From positions 1,240,001 to 1,304,000 of the forward strand of contig JADKDD010000002.1 of the NCBI GenBank assembly GCA_016718525.1: DNA of 64,000 nucleotides, written 5' to 3'. Shown one piece after another: positions 17,313-24,949 of the stretch; position 1 is the stretch's first letter, and each line of letters starts with the position of its first letter. Position numbers and translations under genes: made by a program. This DNA is from Rhodocyclaceae bacterium (lineage in GTDB: Bacteria > Pseudomonadota > Gammaproteobacteria > Burkholderiales > Rhodocyclaceae). The notes under the pieces were generated by a model. That model ran no database searches. It had not been told where the DNA came from and saw nothing but the letters and a program-made list of their open reading frames with translations.

Positions 17313-19289
17313 TTAGCCGGCGAACGATTGGTAGAACCCGATGGTGACTAGCGTCAGCAAGCTCAAACCAAACGCGATCAGCACCACGCCAAGAATTCGT
17401 GAGCGCAGCGTCATCGCAGGTGTCGGCGCATCGACCAGCAGTTTGGCCAACTCACCGGATTCAAGCAGGCGACGGTATTGCACGCCATGATCGCGGGCGA
17501 AATGTTCCAGCGACATGGTGCCAGTGAACATCACGATATCGAGCGGGAATTTGTCGGGGCGGAAGTGATTGTTGAAGAAATGTACGGTAAACAAGAATAC
17601 CGCTGCAAGGAATGCCTCTTCGCCGTGAGCAATCGCCGCCACGTTAAACACCCAGCCTGGCAGGTAGGTGGCCGTCAGCGTCGGGAACCACATGATCAGG
17701 CCGGTACTGCCAACAATCGTGACTCCCCAGAATGGCGCCCAATAGTCAAACTTTTCCCAATACGTCCAGCGGTCGAACACCGGACGCTCGCCCTTGCCGA
17801 GGAACCATTTGAACATCGCGATCACGTCCTTCAAGTCCTGCATATTGAAGTTAACCGAATCGGGACCAAACAAGTCAAAGGTCTTCCAGTTGCGCGCGAG
17901 GAACTGGATCACCCAAACCAGATGAATCACAAAGATACCGACGAAGATTACGGCATTGACGCGATGAATAATCGCCATGACTTCAGGTCCGCCGAGCACG
18001 CGAATTACTACCGGGGCCCAGCTACTGCTGGCGTACATCAAGGTCATCCCGGTCAGCGTCAGCACCATCAAGCTGACGGCAAACAGCAGATGGCCAAGTC
18101 GTGCCCACGGGCCGAAGCGACGGATGTGCTTGCCGGCCGGGAGGCCGAGCTCCGCCACCTTGATGTGTGGCCGTGTCTTGCCTTGTTTACGGTCTTGCCA
18201 TTCGCGATTGAGCCACAGGACCAAGTGCAACCAGAAGAATGCAAAGGTGCCGATCAAAAGCGCGGCCATGCCCTTGGCGGCAATCCAGATCTGCGGATAC
18301 TTGGCAAAGTCATGCGCATTTCCATGTGGCGGGAAGGTCTTGAAGCCATCGGCCGCCATCCGTGCCTTCTTGCCATCGTGGCAAGTGCTGCAGGTCTTCA
18401 ATACTTTGTCCGGATGCACTTTCGAGTTCTTGTCATCAACCTTAAGGATGCCGTGGCTACCGTGACAGTCGTAACACTTGGCGGTATTGCCGTAGCCCAG
18501 TGCGTTAATCTTGCCGTGCAGGCTCTCGCGGTAGGAAGCAAAATTCTCTTCGTGACACGTACCGCAGTCTTTGGTCACTACGGTTTTAAACGTAACCGCC
18601 GAGGTGTTTTGGACTGCGTGAGCAGTGTGGCAATCGACACAAACGGCGGCTTTCGAATCTCCATCCTGGGTCACCTTTTGCCCATGCACGGACTCTGTCC
18701 AAGCTTCCAGCTGATCTTCGTGACAACTTGCGCCGCACGATTCCGAGATACCCAAGCGAAACTGCTTGTGTTCCGGCGAGTCTGCGGCAGGTATGGCAAA
18801 GCTGTGCGTATCGTGACAGCTTTCGCAACTGGCCTTGGGCTGGCTCGGGTTATCCTTGTCAGGACGGGCATGGAAGGACTTCTTGTAGGCCTCTATGTTG
18901 GCGGCCACAACACCCAAGCGTGGTTTGTCCTTGGCCTTGCCCTCAGCTTGAACCTTTGACCAGAGTTGCTCGTGACAGGTGGCACAGCTTGGCTGCACCT
19001 CGCCAACTGTCGTGCTGTGAGCATGGTTCGCTTTGGCATCAGTGATGTTGGTGTGACAGCTGACACAATCGAGCTTGCCATGTACGCTCTTGGCGAATTT
19101 CGCTTCGTCACGCTGTGCCAGCACACGCGATTTTCCATCGCCGCCGTTCACCGTGATCTTGTCGTGGCCGGTGGCGTGACAGGATAGACATTTGGTATTT
19201 TCCAGACCCGCAGGAGCGGCTACTGCGGCGCTCGCGGCCAACGCCAGCGTCACCGCCAGCAATTTGCTTATCGATTTCCAACTGTTCAC
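17313..19289 (-). CDS. Nonaheme cytochrome c fused to membrane cytochrome b (CbcL-like)
   Basis: I chose a GTG at 19289 because AAGGAG lies eight bases before it; a longer frame begins at 19316. The 658-residue protein has a signal peptide ending AAVAA. Its c-type domain (about 25-320) holds eight CXXCH motifs plus one CX3CH (CGASCH, near 185), nine in all. The membrane domain (about 333-658) has about six helices with histidines such as IHRVNAVIFVGIFVIHLVW for b haems. Nine c haems fused to a cytochrome b is the arrangement of Geobacter CbcL, an inner-membrane quinol oxidase for extracellular respiration. It may feed or receive electrons from the MtrA-like protein. The rquA-like gene follows. 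Confidence 0.85.
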   Translation of the reverse strand: MNSWKSISKLLAVTLALAASAAVAAPAGLENTKCLSCHATGHDKITVNGGDGKSRVLAQRDEAKFAKSVHGKLDCVSCHTNITDAKANHAHSTTVGEVQPSCATCHEQLWSKVQAEGKAKDKPRLGVVAANIEAYKKSFHARPDKDNPSQPKASCESCHDTHSFAIPAADSPEHKQFRLGISESCGASCHEDQLEAWTESVHGQKVTQDGDSKAAVCVDCHTAHAVQNTSAVTFKTVVTKDCGTCHEENFASYRESLHGKINALGYGNTAKCYDCHGSHGILKVDDKNSKVHPDKVLKTCSTCHDGKKARMAADGFKTFPPHGNAHDFAKYPQIWIAAKGMAALLIGTFAFFWLHLVLWLNREWQDRKQGKTRPHIKVAELGLPAGKHIRRFGPWARLGHLLFAVSLMVLTLTGMTLMYASSSWAPVVIRVLGGPEVMAIIHRVNAVIFVGIFVIHLVWVIQFLARNWKTFDLFGPDSVNFNMQDLKDVIAMFKWFLGKGERPVFDRWTYWEKFDYWAPFWGVTIVGSTGLIMWFPTLTATYLPGWVFNVAAIAHGEEAFLAAVFLFTVHFFNNHFRPDKFPLDIVMFTGTMSLEHFARDHGVQYRRLLESGELAKLLVDAPTPAMTLRSRILGVVLIAFGLSLLTLVTIGFYQSFAG

Positions 19290-19347
19290 TTGGCTAACTC
19301 CTTCAGGCAGACTCACACAGCGTCGATGAACATTCTTGCACGCTAAA

Positions 19348-19375
19348 AAAATGGGCGAAGTATTTCGCCCATTTT
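19348..19375 (-). terminator. Intrinsic terminator after the MtrB-like gene
   Basis: On the minus strand AAAATGGGCGAA pairs with TTCGCCCATTTT as a 12-bp stem with a 4-base loop, followed by a run of T. It starts about 17 bases after the MtrB-like stop and lies 59 bases before the CbcL-like start. It should end or attenuate the cytochrome c-MtrA-MtrB transcript. Confidence 0.8.
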
Positions 19376-19391
19376 GCTGAATAACGCCAAG

Positions 19392-21773
19392 TTACTGGAA
19401 CTTGTAATTGTAGGTCAGGCGAAACATTGTGGTCTTTTGGTCGGGATCACTCAATACTTGGGTGCCGTCCATGTACTGGAACGGGATCAGTGCCGTGGCT
19501 CCGGTATTCCAGACCTTGTATGTCCAGTCGTTGGACTGCCAACGCTCATAAATGACGTCCGCCCGCACCGAAGACGCCTTGGTGTAGGCATATTGACCAA
19601 ACATCGAAACCCGGGTCAGCTTGTTTTCGACATCAGGAAGCCCCTGCAGACCGAGGTTCGTCGTTGGCCCGTTCACTGCGCTCTTTGACAGATAGTTAGG
19701 CACGTTGGAGGTGGTCGGGTACTTATTCTGTATCTTCGTGTACTGCATATCCGCACCGACGATCCACTGGCTTACCGGTGTGCCACGTATGCCAATCCCG
19801 ATGGTGTCACCGGTATCTTTCTGCTGCATGTCCCATGACAAATTTGTGGTACATCCGTTTGCAATGGTCATGCCTGGAACACTGGTGCAAGCCCAATTGG
19901 TCGTTGAATTTGTCGACGCAGGCGTAGTTCTAGAGTCGTAAGTGTAGGAAACCTGTTGAACTTTCGTTGTGTCTGAAGATGCCCACGCGTTGAGCGACCA
20001 TTCATTGGTAATCGCCCAGGAAGCATCAAGTGAGATCAACTCTGCCGTTCCGTCGACCAGCCCGGCCGTACTGGCGCCGTAGTTATCCTTCGAGTGTTCG
20101 TAGTTAAGTTGAAGCGATGTCGTCTCGGTTGGTAGCCAATCGAGCACCAGTTTCCACTTGTCGCGTTTGCGATCAGAAAATGGTACGGGATTCAAAAAGT
20201 TGATCGGCCAGGTGGCTGCGGCCGGACCCTCTGCAGGTAACCAGGTGCTGCCGTCACGATTCAGGTGCGCGAATGACACGCTGCCAGAAAGTGTTTCGGT
20301 CAGTCCTTTACGCAATTCCGCACGCCAGGCATTTTCTTCAGTGTTCGCGCGCATCTTGACCACACCGTCATAGACCCCGGCGACAGTCTCGTAGGTACGC
20401 TCCTGTTTGGCGTAACCCCAGCCAGCGGTCAGGGCATAGCCGTAGGGAAGCCGATAAGTTCCTTCCAGTTTTGCCGTCGTGTTCTTGAAATCGCGCGGGT
20501 TGTTTTCAATGAGTGTCGGGCCGGCGATTGTATTCACGGTATTTGCACCGCCGCAATTGGCGTTGGTCGGCAAGTCACCCGAGTATTGCGTTGTCGTACC
20601 GGTGTTGCTGCAGCGATACGTGTAGTACTGATCGATGTCCTGAACTGGAGTCTTGTCGTTGCGATCCTGATAGCGGGCGTTGGCGACGATCGACAGCTCT
20701 TTCATCGGCCGCGAGCTTAATCCGACTTCGAATAGCGAGGTGTCGACTTTACCGTTCAAGTCTGAAGGTGCGCCAGGCGTGAAGGGGATATAGCCGCTGG
20801 TGCCTCTGGCACCACTGGTGAGTAATGCATTGGTCAGTGATTCCAACGACCCGTGCTGAGTTGCCTGGGTGTAGGAAGCCTTAAACGTTCCTCGCGTTGT
20901 CTTGCTAAAGTTATAACCACCGTGCAACAAGGCGGTCACCGCCTGATTATTCAACGGCATCGACAAAAATGTCTGCCCGGCGGCATTGGTGGTGCTGGTC
21001 GGAACATTAGTTTGCGAGCCGCCGATGGTGTTGACGTAGTGATTGTCATTGTCATACCACGATGCGTTAAGCCCGCCTGAAATCTGGAAAACATCGGTGG
21101 TGTAGTTCAAGACTGTATCGATTTGCTGGGTTATGGAGCTGATCGGTTGCACGGCGAATTCAGGATTGACGCCGCGACCCCAGGCGAGCGTACCGGTCTT
21201 CTTTTCATGGCTGTAATTAACGTTGAACGAGAGTTCCTTGGTTAAATACTTGAGAACATTGGCACTCGAAATGTCGCGTTCAGTGCCCAGATGGACTTCG
21301 GTGGTTGCCGGGTAAAGTCCGGCTTGCGCCGCTGCGGTATTAGCCCCGACCGTCCCATATTGCATCACGGTCGAACCCACACCAGTCATTCCCGTCATGT
21401 AGGTGTAGGGGTTGCGGCTGACGATCTGGTTGTAACCCACCGAAACCGCAAAGTCACCCTGCTCCTCATAACCAACTTCGACCTGGCGAGTATCCAGACC
21501 CATGTTGCGCATGACCAATGTCTTCCAGGTGCCGGTGGCGTCGTCGCGCTTGCTTACATCCGCATCGAGGACCAGATCGCCGCCCTTGTCGTTCATGCCG
21601 TCATACTTGCCAAGCTGCGGCCGGTCGTTATCCAGATAATTGCCGCCTACGCTCGCCGAACTGTCCGGCTTGCTGTATTCGGCAATTAAGGCGTCGTCTG
21701 CCTGAGCATTTCCAAACGCCGCCAGCATTGCGGCAGCGATGATGGTTATCCTGAATTTGCGTTCGATTTTCAT
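19392..21773 (-). CDS. MtrB/PioB-family outer-membrane beta-barrel
   Basis: The 793-residue protein has a signal peptide (about 1-25, ending NAQA) and then long alternating beta-strands rich in aromatic and polar residues. It ends in FRLTYNYKFQ, with a C-terminal aromatic residue as in outer-membrane barrels. Segments such as GYEEQGDFAVSVGYNQIVSR and the decaheme neighbour identify the MtrB/PioB family, which sheathes an MtrA-type cytochrome and lets electrons cross the outer membrane. The N-terminal CXXC pair of Shewanella MtrB is absent. The gene lies 17 bases after the decaheme gene and ends at an intrinsic terminator. Confidence 0.88.
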   Translation of the reverse strand: MKIERKFRITIIAAAMLAAFGNAQADDALIAEYSKPDSSASVGGNYLDNDRPQLGKYDGMNDKGGDLVLDADVSKRDDATGTWKTLVMRNMGLDTRQVEVGYEEQGDFAVSVGYNQIVSRNPYTYMTGMTGVGSTVMQYGTVGANTAAAQAGLYPATTEVHLGTERDISSANVLKYLTKELSFNVNYSHEKKTGTLAWGRGVNPEFAVQPISSITQQIDTVLNYTTDVFQISGGLNASWYDNDNHYVNTIGGSQTNVPTSTTNAAGQTFLSMPLNNQAVTALLHGGYNFSKTTRGTFKASYTQATQHGSLESLTNALLTSGARGTSGYIPFTPGAPSDLNGKVDTSLFEVGLSSRPMKELSIVANARYQDRNDKTPVQDIDQYYTYRCSNTGTTTQYSGDLPTNANCGGANTVNTIAGPTLIENNPRDFKNTTAKLEGTYRLPYGYALTAGWGYAKQERTYETVAGVYDGVVKMRANTEENAWRAELRKGLTETLSGSVSFAHLNRDGSTWLPAEGPAAATWPINFLNPVPFSDRKRDKWKLVLDWLPTETTSLQLNYEHSKDNYGASTAGLVDGTAELISLDASWAITNEWSLNAWASSDTTKVQQVSYTYDSRTTPASTNSTTNWACTSVPGMTIANGCTTNLSWDMQQKDTGDTIGIGIRGTPVSQWIVGADMQYTKIQNKYPTTSNVPNYLSKSAVNGPTTNLGLQGLPDVENKLTRVSMFGQYAYTKASSVRADVIYERWQSNDWTYKVWNTGATALIPFQYMDGTQVLSDPDQKTTMFRLTYNYKFQ

Positions 21774-21790
21774 GATCTGTCCCCTATTGC

Positions 21791-22780
21791 TTAGCGACGG
21801 AAGCGTTCGGCAGTTGCATTCGACTGCGTGCTGTTACCACCGTGAATATTGGTATGACAGTTGAGGCAACCGCGACCAACCGTACCCATGATTCGAGCAT
21901 TGTTATTTAAGGTTTGAGTAGCCTGGCCAACCGGAATTGCAGGTGGTTGTGATGGGTGGCTATCGGCACCGTGGCACTGGACACACAACATCGGCGGGCG
22001 TGTTTTCAGCAAGTTGTTGACCGTCGTTCCGTGTGGCTGGTGGCAGATACCGCAGTCCTCGCTCACTGGTTCGTGGTTGTGCACAAACGGCCCGCGCTTT
22101 TCCATGTGGCAGGTGAAGCAAGTTTCATTGGTGCTCGACTTGGTGAGCTGCTTTGGATTGTCGCCATGCACGTTGTGGCATGAAGTACAGGTCATCTTGC
22201 CTTCCGGTACGGGGTGGTGCGATTGGCGATTCATTTGTGCGCGCTGTTCTTTGTGACACGTGTAACAGGTTTCTGTTTGCATCGTCGCACTGCGAACCTT
22301 GTCATGACCGCTGTGCACCGTGTGGCAAGAAGTACAGGCAACATCCCGCACAGCGTGCGCGTTGTTGTGCCAGCCAATGCGTTTGCCACCTTGGTGGCAG
22401 GTCAGACAGGTTTCGTTGCGCAGCGAGACTTCGGTCGTACTCTTTTTGCCGAATGTCACATCAGGCACCGTAGGCTTATCTTTGCCGCCGGCGTTGGCGG
22501 ACTTGATGTGTTTGTCGCTGTCACCGTGACAACTGGTACAACTTGGCGTCCTGCCGTCCGCGACCGTGCCGTGTTTGGTCTTGCCGATTCGAAGCAACTC
22601 CGGCGCGTCGGCTTCATCATGGCAGGTAGTACATTTTGCGTCGCCTTTGAGCACCAAATCTTTCGGTGCCTCCTTGGCCGGCGCGGCGGGTTGGACAACA
22701 TCGGCAGCTGTACTTGCGCCTGCCAGCCCCAAACAGCCGACCAGCATCGCTAACCCTAGTGTTCGTCGCAGAAATTTCAT
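21791..22780 (-). CDS. Decaheme periplasmic cytochrome c, MtrA/DmsE family
   Basis: The 329-residue product has a signal peptide (1-25) and ten CXXCH motifs spread from about residue 50 to 303 (CTTCH, CTSCH, CLTCH, CTSCH, CYTCH, CTSCH, CFTCH, CGICH, CVQCH, CLNCH). Ten haems in about 330 residues is the size of MtrA, PioA and DmsE proteins, which thread into an MtrB barrel. A GGGAG ribosome site precedes the ATG. No extracellular MtrC/OmcA-type decaheme lipoprotein is encoded next to it. The direction of electron flow cannot be decided from this gene alone. Confidence 0.92.
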   Translation of the reverse strand: MKFLRRTLGLAMLVGCLGLAGASTAADVVQPAAPAKEAPKDLVLKGDAKCTTCHDEADAPELLRIGKTKHGTVADGRTPSCTSCHGDSDKHIKSANAGGKDKPTVPDVTFGKKSTTEVSLRNETCLTCHQGGKRIGWHNNAHAVRDVACTSCHTVHSGHDKVRSATMQTETCYTCHKEQRAQMNRQSHHPVPEGKMTCTSCHNVHGDNPKQLTKSSTNETCFTCHMEKRGPFVHNHEPVSEDCGICHQPHGTTVNNLLKTRPPMLCVQCHGADSHPSQPPAIPVGQATQTLNNNARIMGTVGRGCLNCHTNIHGGNSTQSNATAERFRR

Positions 22781-22846
22781 GTTTTGTCTCCCGCCTGGTT
22801 AAATCTGAGTTGCTTGTTTGTTGTGCTGAAAAGCGCCGTCCGGCAT

Positions 22847-23179
22847 TTACTGCGAAAGGATCCAGTCTGCCAAGTTCTTCAATTGAGCCTGGTCCTTGGT
22901 GTCAATGATCTTGTGATCTTCTTCGGTGCCGTCTTCAAGCTTGACCTTATTGCCTGACGTCATGTTCTTGATCGCCTTCTCTTGACCATCAGGCTTTCCC
23001 TTGTACTTCGCGGCGATTTTTTGTAGCGATGGACCTTTTTTTGTCTTGTCGATGGCATGACATTTGAAGCAATCATTGCTCTTGGCCAGTGCTTTGGCTG
23101 CATCGGCGTCCACCGCGTACGCCGGGCTCCCGACTAGACCGGCAAGGACCAAGGCAACGGAGAGTTTTGCAAATTTCAT
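22847..23179 (-). CDS. Small class I cytochrome c
   Basis: The 110-residue protein has a signal peptide (about 1-22, ending AYAVD) and a single haem site CFKCH near residue 37. The fold resembles cytochrome c551/c5 electron carriers. It is the first gene of the presumed cytochrome c-MtrA-MtrB operon, 66 bases upstream of the decaheme gene. An FNR-type site lies 57-70 bases upstream of its start. It probably shuttles electrons in the periplasm between the inner-membrane partner and the decaheme conduit. Confidence 0.88.
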   Translation of the reverse strand: MKFAKLSVALVLAGLVGSPAYAVDADAAKALAKSNDCFKCHAIDKTKKGPSLQKIAAKYKGKPDGQEKAIKNMTSGNKVKLEDGTEEDHKIIDTKDQAQLKNLADWILSQ

Positions 23180-23235
23180 GGAATGACCCCTTTTATGACG
23201 TGTGCACTTTTTACGTTCAAGGCGTCCAACATCAT

Positions 23236-23249
23236 TTGATCTATGTCAA
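23236..23249. promoter_or_regulatory. FNR/ANR-type site upstream of the cytochrome c-mtrAB operon
   Basis: TTGAT-CTAT-GTCAA differs from the consensus TTGAT-N4-ATCAA at one base. The core is identical to the site upstream of frdA. A TAAAAA -10 candidate lies at about 23207-23212, about 30 bases downstream of the site centre on the minus strand, which fits a class II activator position. Confidence 0.7.
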
Positions 23250-23384
23250 GTGAGAGCCAAATATGTAAAAACTTGTATCAAATAAGCAACGCGACAGATT
23301 GCCGAGAGTCATCGGTGTTTTATCGACGGGCGGGACACCTATCCGTTACGCAAGCGCTGGAACAAAACGCTCGTACGGAGCTTG

Positions 23385-23403
23385 GCCGGAAACGTTGTCC
23401 GGC
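23385..23403 (-). terminator. Weak hairpin after frdD
   Basis: GCCGGA and TCCGGC form a 6-bp stem with a 7-base loop, 16 bases after the frdD stop. No T run follows on the minus strand, so termination is uncertain. Confidence 0.3.
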
Positions 23404-23418
23404 AATGCTTGATTCAGT

Positions 23419-23787
23419 TCAAACCACCGAAGTGATTAGTGCGCGGGCGGCAACGATGGTGGCTACCAAAGGAATTCCATAACAGATCAGCTTGGCAGCT
23501 GTTCCGGCATGAATCCCGACATCGTGCAAGCTATGAAAGATGCGATGCCCGGCATGCCAGAGGAATAGCGACACGATGACCCAGATGAAACCTGCACCGA
23601 TCCAGTGGTGAGCGAACGCCTGCATATGCGTGTAGCTCATCGCATCCGGTGAAAGAATCAAACCGAGCGGGATGGCGATGCCGGTAATGAAAACCAGCAT
23701 CGGCCCGAGCAAGGCCGAGAGCATGCCGCCGGCACCGAACAGCAGCCAGAAGATCGGGGCGTTGGATCGTTTCAGGTTTGCGCTCAT
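23419..23787 (-). CDS. frdD: Fumarate reductase membrane anchor FrdD
   Basis: The 122-residue product starts at 23787, its ATG overlapping the frdC stop (ATGA). It has three hydrophobic segments (WLLFGAGGMLSALLGPMLVF, IGAGFIWVIVSLFLWHAG and CYGIPLVATIVAARALI). The size, order after frdC and histidines in LWHAGHRIFHSLHDVG match E. coli-type FrdD, one of the two hydrophobic anchors that bind quinol. The last gene of frdABCD. Confidence 0.88.
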   Translation of the reverse strand: MSANLKRSNAPIFWLLFGAGGMLSALLGPMLVFITGIAIPLGLILSPDAMSYTHMQAFAHHWIGAGFIWVIVSLFLWHAGHRIFHSLHDVGIHAGTAAKLICYGIPLVATIVAARALITSVV

Positions 23788-24197
23788 GTGCTCAACCTCC
23801 ATACGACAAGAAGTAAGACCGCGCTGGCGAATGCCGTTGCCGCCAGTCCGCCGCTGGTAATCGCGGTTGCCGACAAACGCTTGCCGGCGACAAAAATCGG
23901 CGGCAAGGTACGCGGCATGATGTTGAACCAGGTCCAGGAGTGATAGACCATCGCTACCAACACCAATAAGTGGAAGGCAATCGCCACGGGTGAGTGAAGA
24001 GCCTGTAGCCAACCGTTCCACGCTGCCTCGCCCTGCGCGAGGCGGACTACGCCGACCAGCAACACCAAGGCATAGGCGGCAACAAAAAATGCCGTCCCTT
24101 CATGAATCATGTATTCAACAAAGAATGGGTTGCGCCGCCACCATCCGGCCATGGGGCGCACATACGGACGGCGTTTGCCGATGGCACGTGGTTTCAT
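23784..24197 (-). CDS. frdC: Fumarate reductase membrane anchor FrdC
   Basis: The 137-residue product starts at the ATG overlapping the frdB stop (24197). Its N-terminus PYVRPMAGWWRRNPFF followed by MIHEGTAFF matches FrdC; the glutamate corresponds to the quinone-site glutamate (position 29 in E. coli). Three membrane helices follow. Two separate small anchors in the order A-B-C-D distinguish this from succinate dehydrogenase operons, whose order is C-D-A-B. Confidence 0.9.
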   Translation of the reverse strand: MKPRAIGKRRPYVRPMAGWWRRNPFFVEYMIHEGTAFFVAAYALVLLVGVVRLAQGEAAWNGWLQALHSPVAIAFHLLVLVAMVYHSWTWFNIMPRTLPPIFVAGKRLSATAITSGGLAATAFASAVLLLVVWRLST

Positions 24198-24949
24198 TTG
24201 GCGGCTCCCTTCGGTGCCACGAAGCGCAGAAAGTAATCTTTGGCACTCTCGGTCTTGTTGATGTTCACCGCATTGGCCGGATCGACATGTTTGGGGCAAA
24301 CCTCCGAGCAATAGCCAACGGCAGTGCAATTGAAAACACCATCTTCAGAATGCACCAGCTCCATTCGCTGTTCGGTGCCGCCATCGCGGGAATCCATGTT
24401 GTAACGGTGTAGCAGCGCCATGATGCCGGGGCCGACAAACTTGGAATTCAAGCCGTATTGAGGGCAGGCGGCGTAGCACAGCATGCAGTTGATGCAGGAA
24501 CTGAATTGTTCATACACATCGCGTTCTTCAGGTGTTTGAAGATATTCACCCTCGCTCAGTGCGCGTGGGGTTTTGGGGATGATGTAGGGCTTGATGCTTT
24601 CCAGCTTCTCGATGAAATCATCCATCACGATGACCAGATCACGTTCGATGGGAAAATGCGCCAATGCCTCAATGCGCAGGCCGCCCGGATAGTAGTCGCG
24701 CAGGAAGGTCTTGCACGACAAGCTGGGTTTGCCGTTGACCATCATGCCGCAACTGCCGCAAATCGCCATGCGACACGACCAGCGAAAACTCAGACTGCCG
24801 TCGAGATAATCCTTGATGTACTGCAGGCCTTGCAACACCGACATGTCGTCGGTGAACGGTACCTGAAACGTTTGCAGCACTGGCTCGGTGTCTTGCTCCG
24901 GCCGATAGCGCAGGACTTCAATCGGGATGGTCTTTTCAATCTCAGACAT
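24194..24949 (-). CDS. frdB: Fumarate reductase iron-sulfur subunit FrdB
   Basis: I chose the ATG at 24949, which overlaps the frdA end by eight bases; 251 residues result. The [2Fe-2S] cysteines are in CRMAICGSCGMMVNG and its following cysteine. CINCMLCYAACP holds the [4Fe-4S] set, and VGYCSEVCPKHVDP supplies the [3Fe-4S] cysteines. The subunit carries electrons from the quinol site to the flavin subunit. Tight overlaps with frdA and frdC indicate one mRNA with coupled translation. Confidence 0.94.
   Translation of the reverse strand: MSEIEKTIPIEVLRYRPEQDTEPVLQTFQVPFTDDMSVLQGLQYIKDYLDGSLSFRWSCRMAICGSCGMMVNGKPSLSCKTFLRDYYPGGLRIEALAHFPIERDLVIVMDDFIEKLESIKPYIIPKTPRALSEGEYLQTPEERDVYEQFSSCINCMLCYAACPQYGLNSKFVGPGIMALLHRYNMDSRDGGTEQRMELVHSEDGVFNCTAVGYCSEVCPKHVDPANAVNINKTESAKDYFLRFVAPKGAAK

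Noticed and set aside
17478..18959. Long plus-strand open frame of 493 codons
   Set aside because: It is antisense to the nonaheme cytochrome gene, whose haem motifs and ribosome site are clear; the plus-strand product has no recognisable domain.
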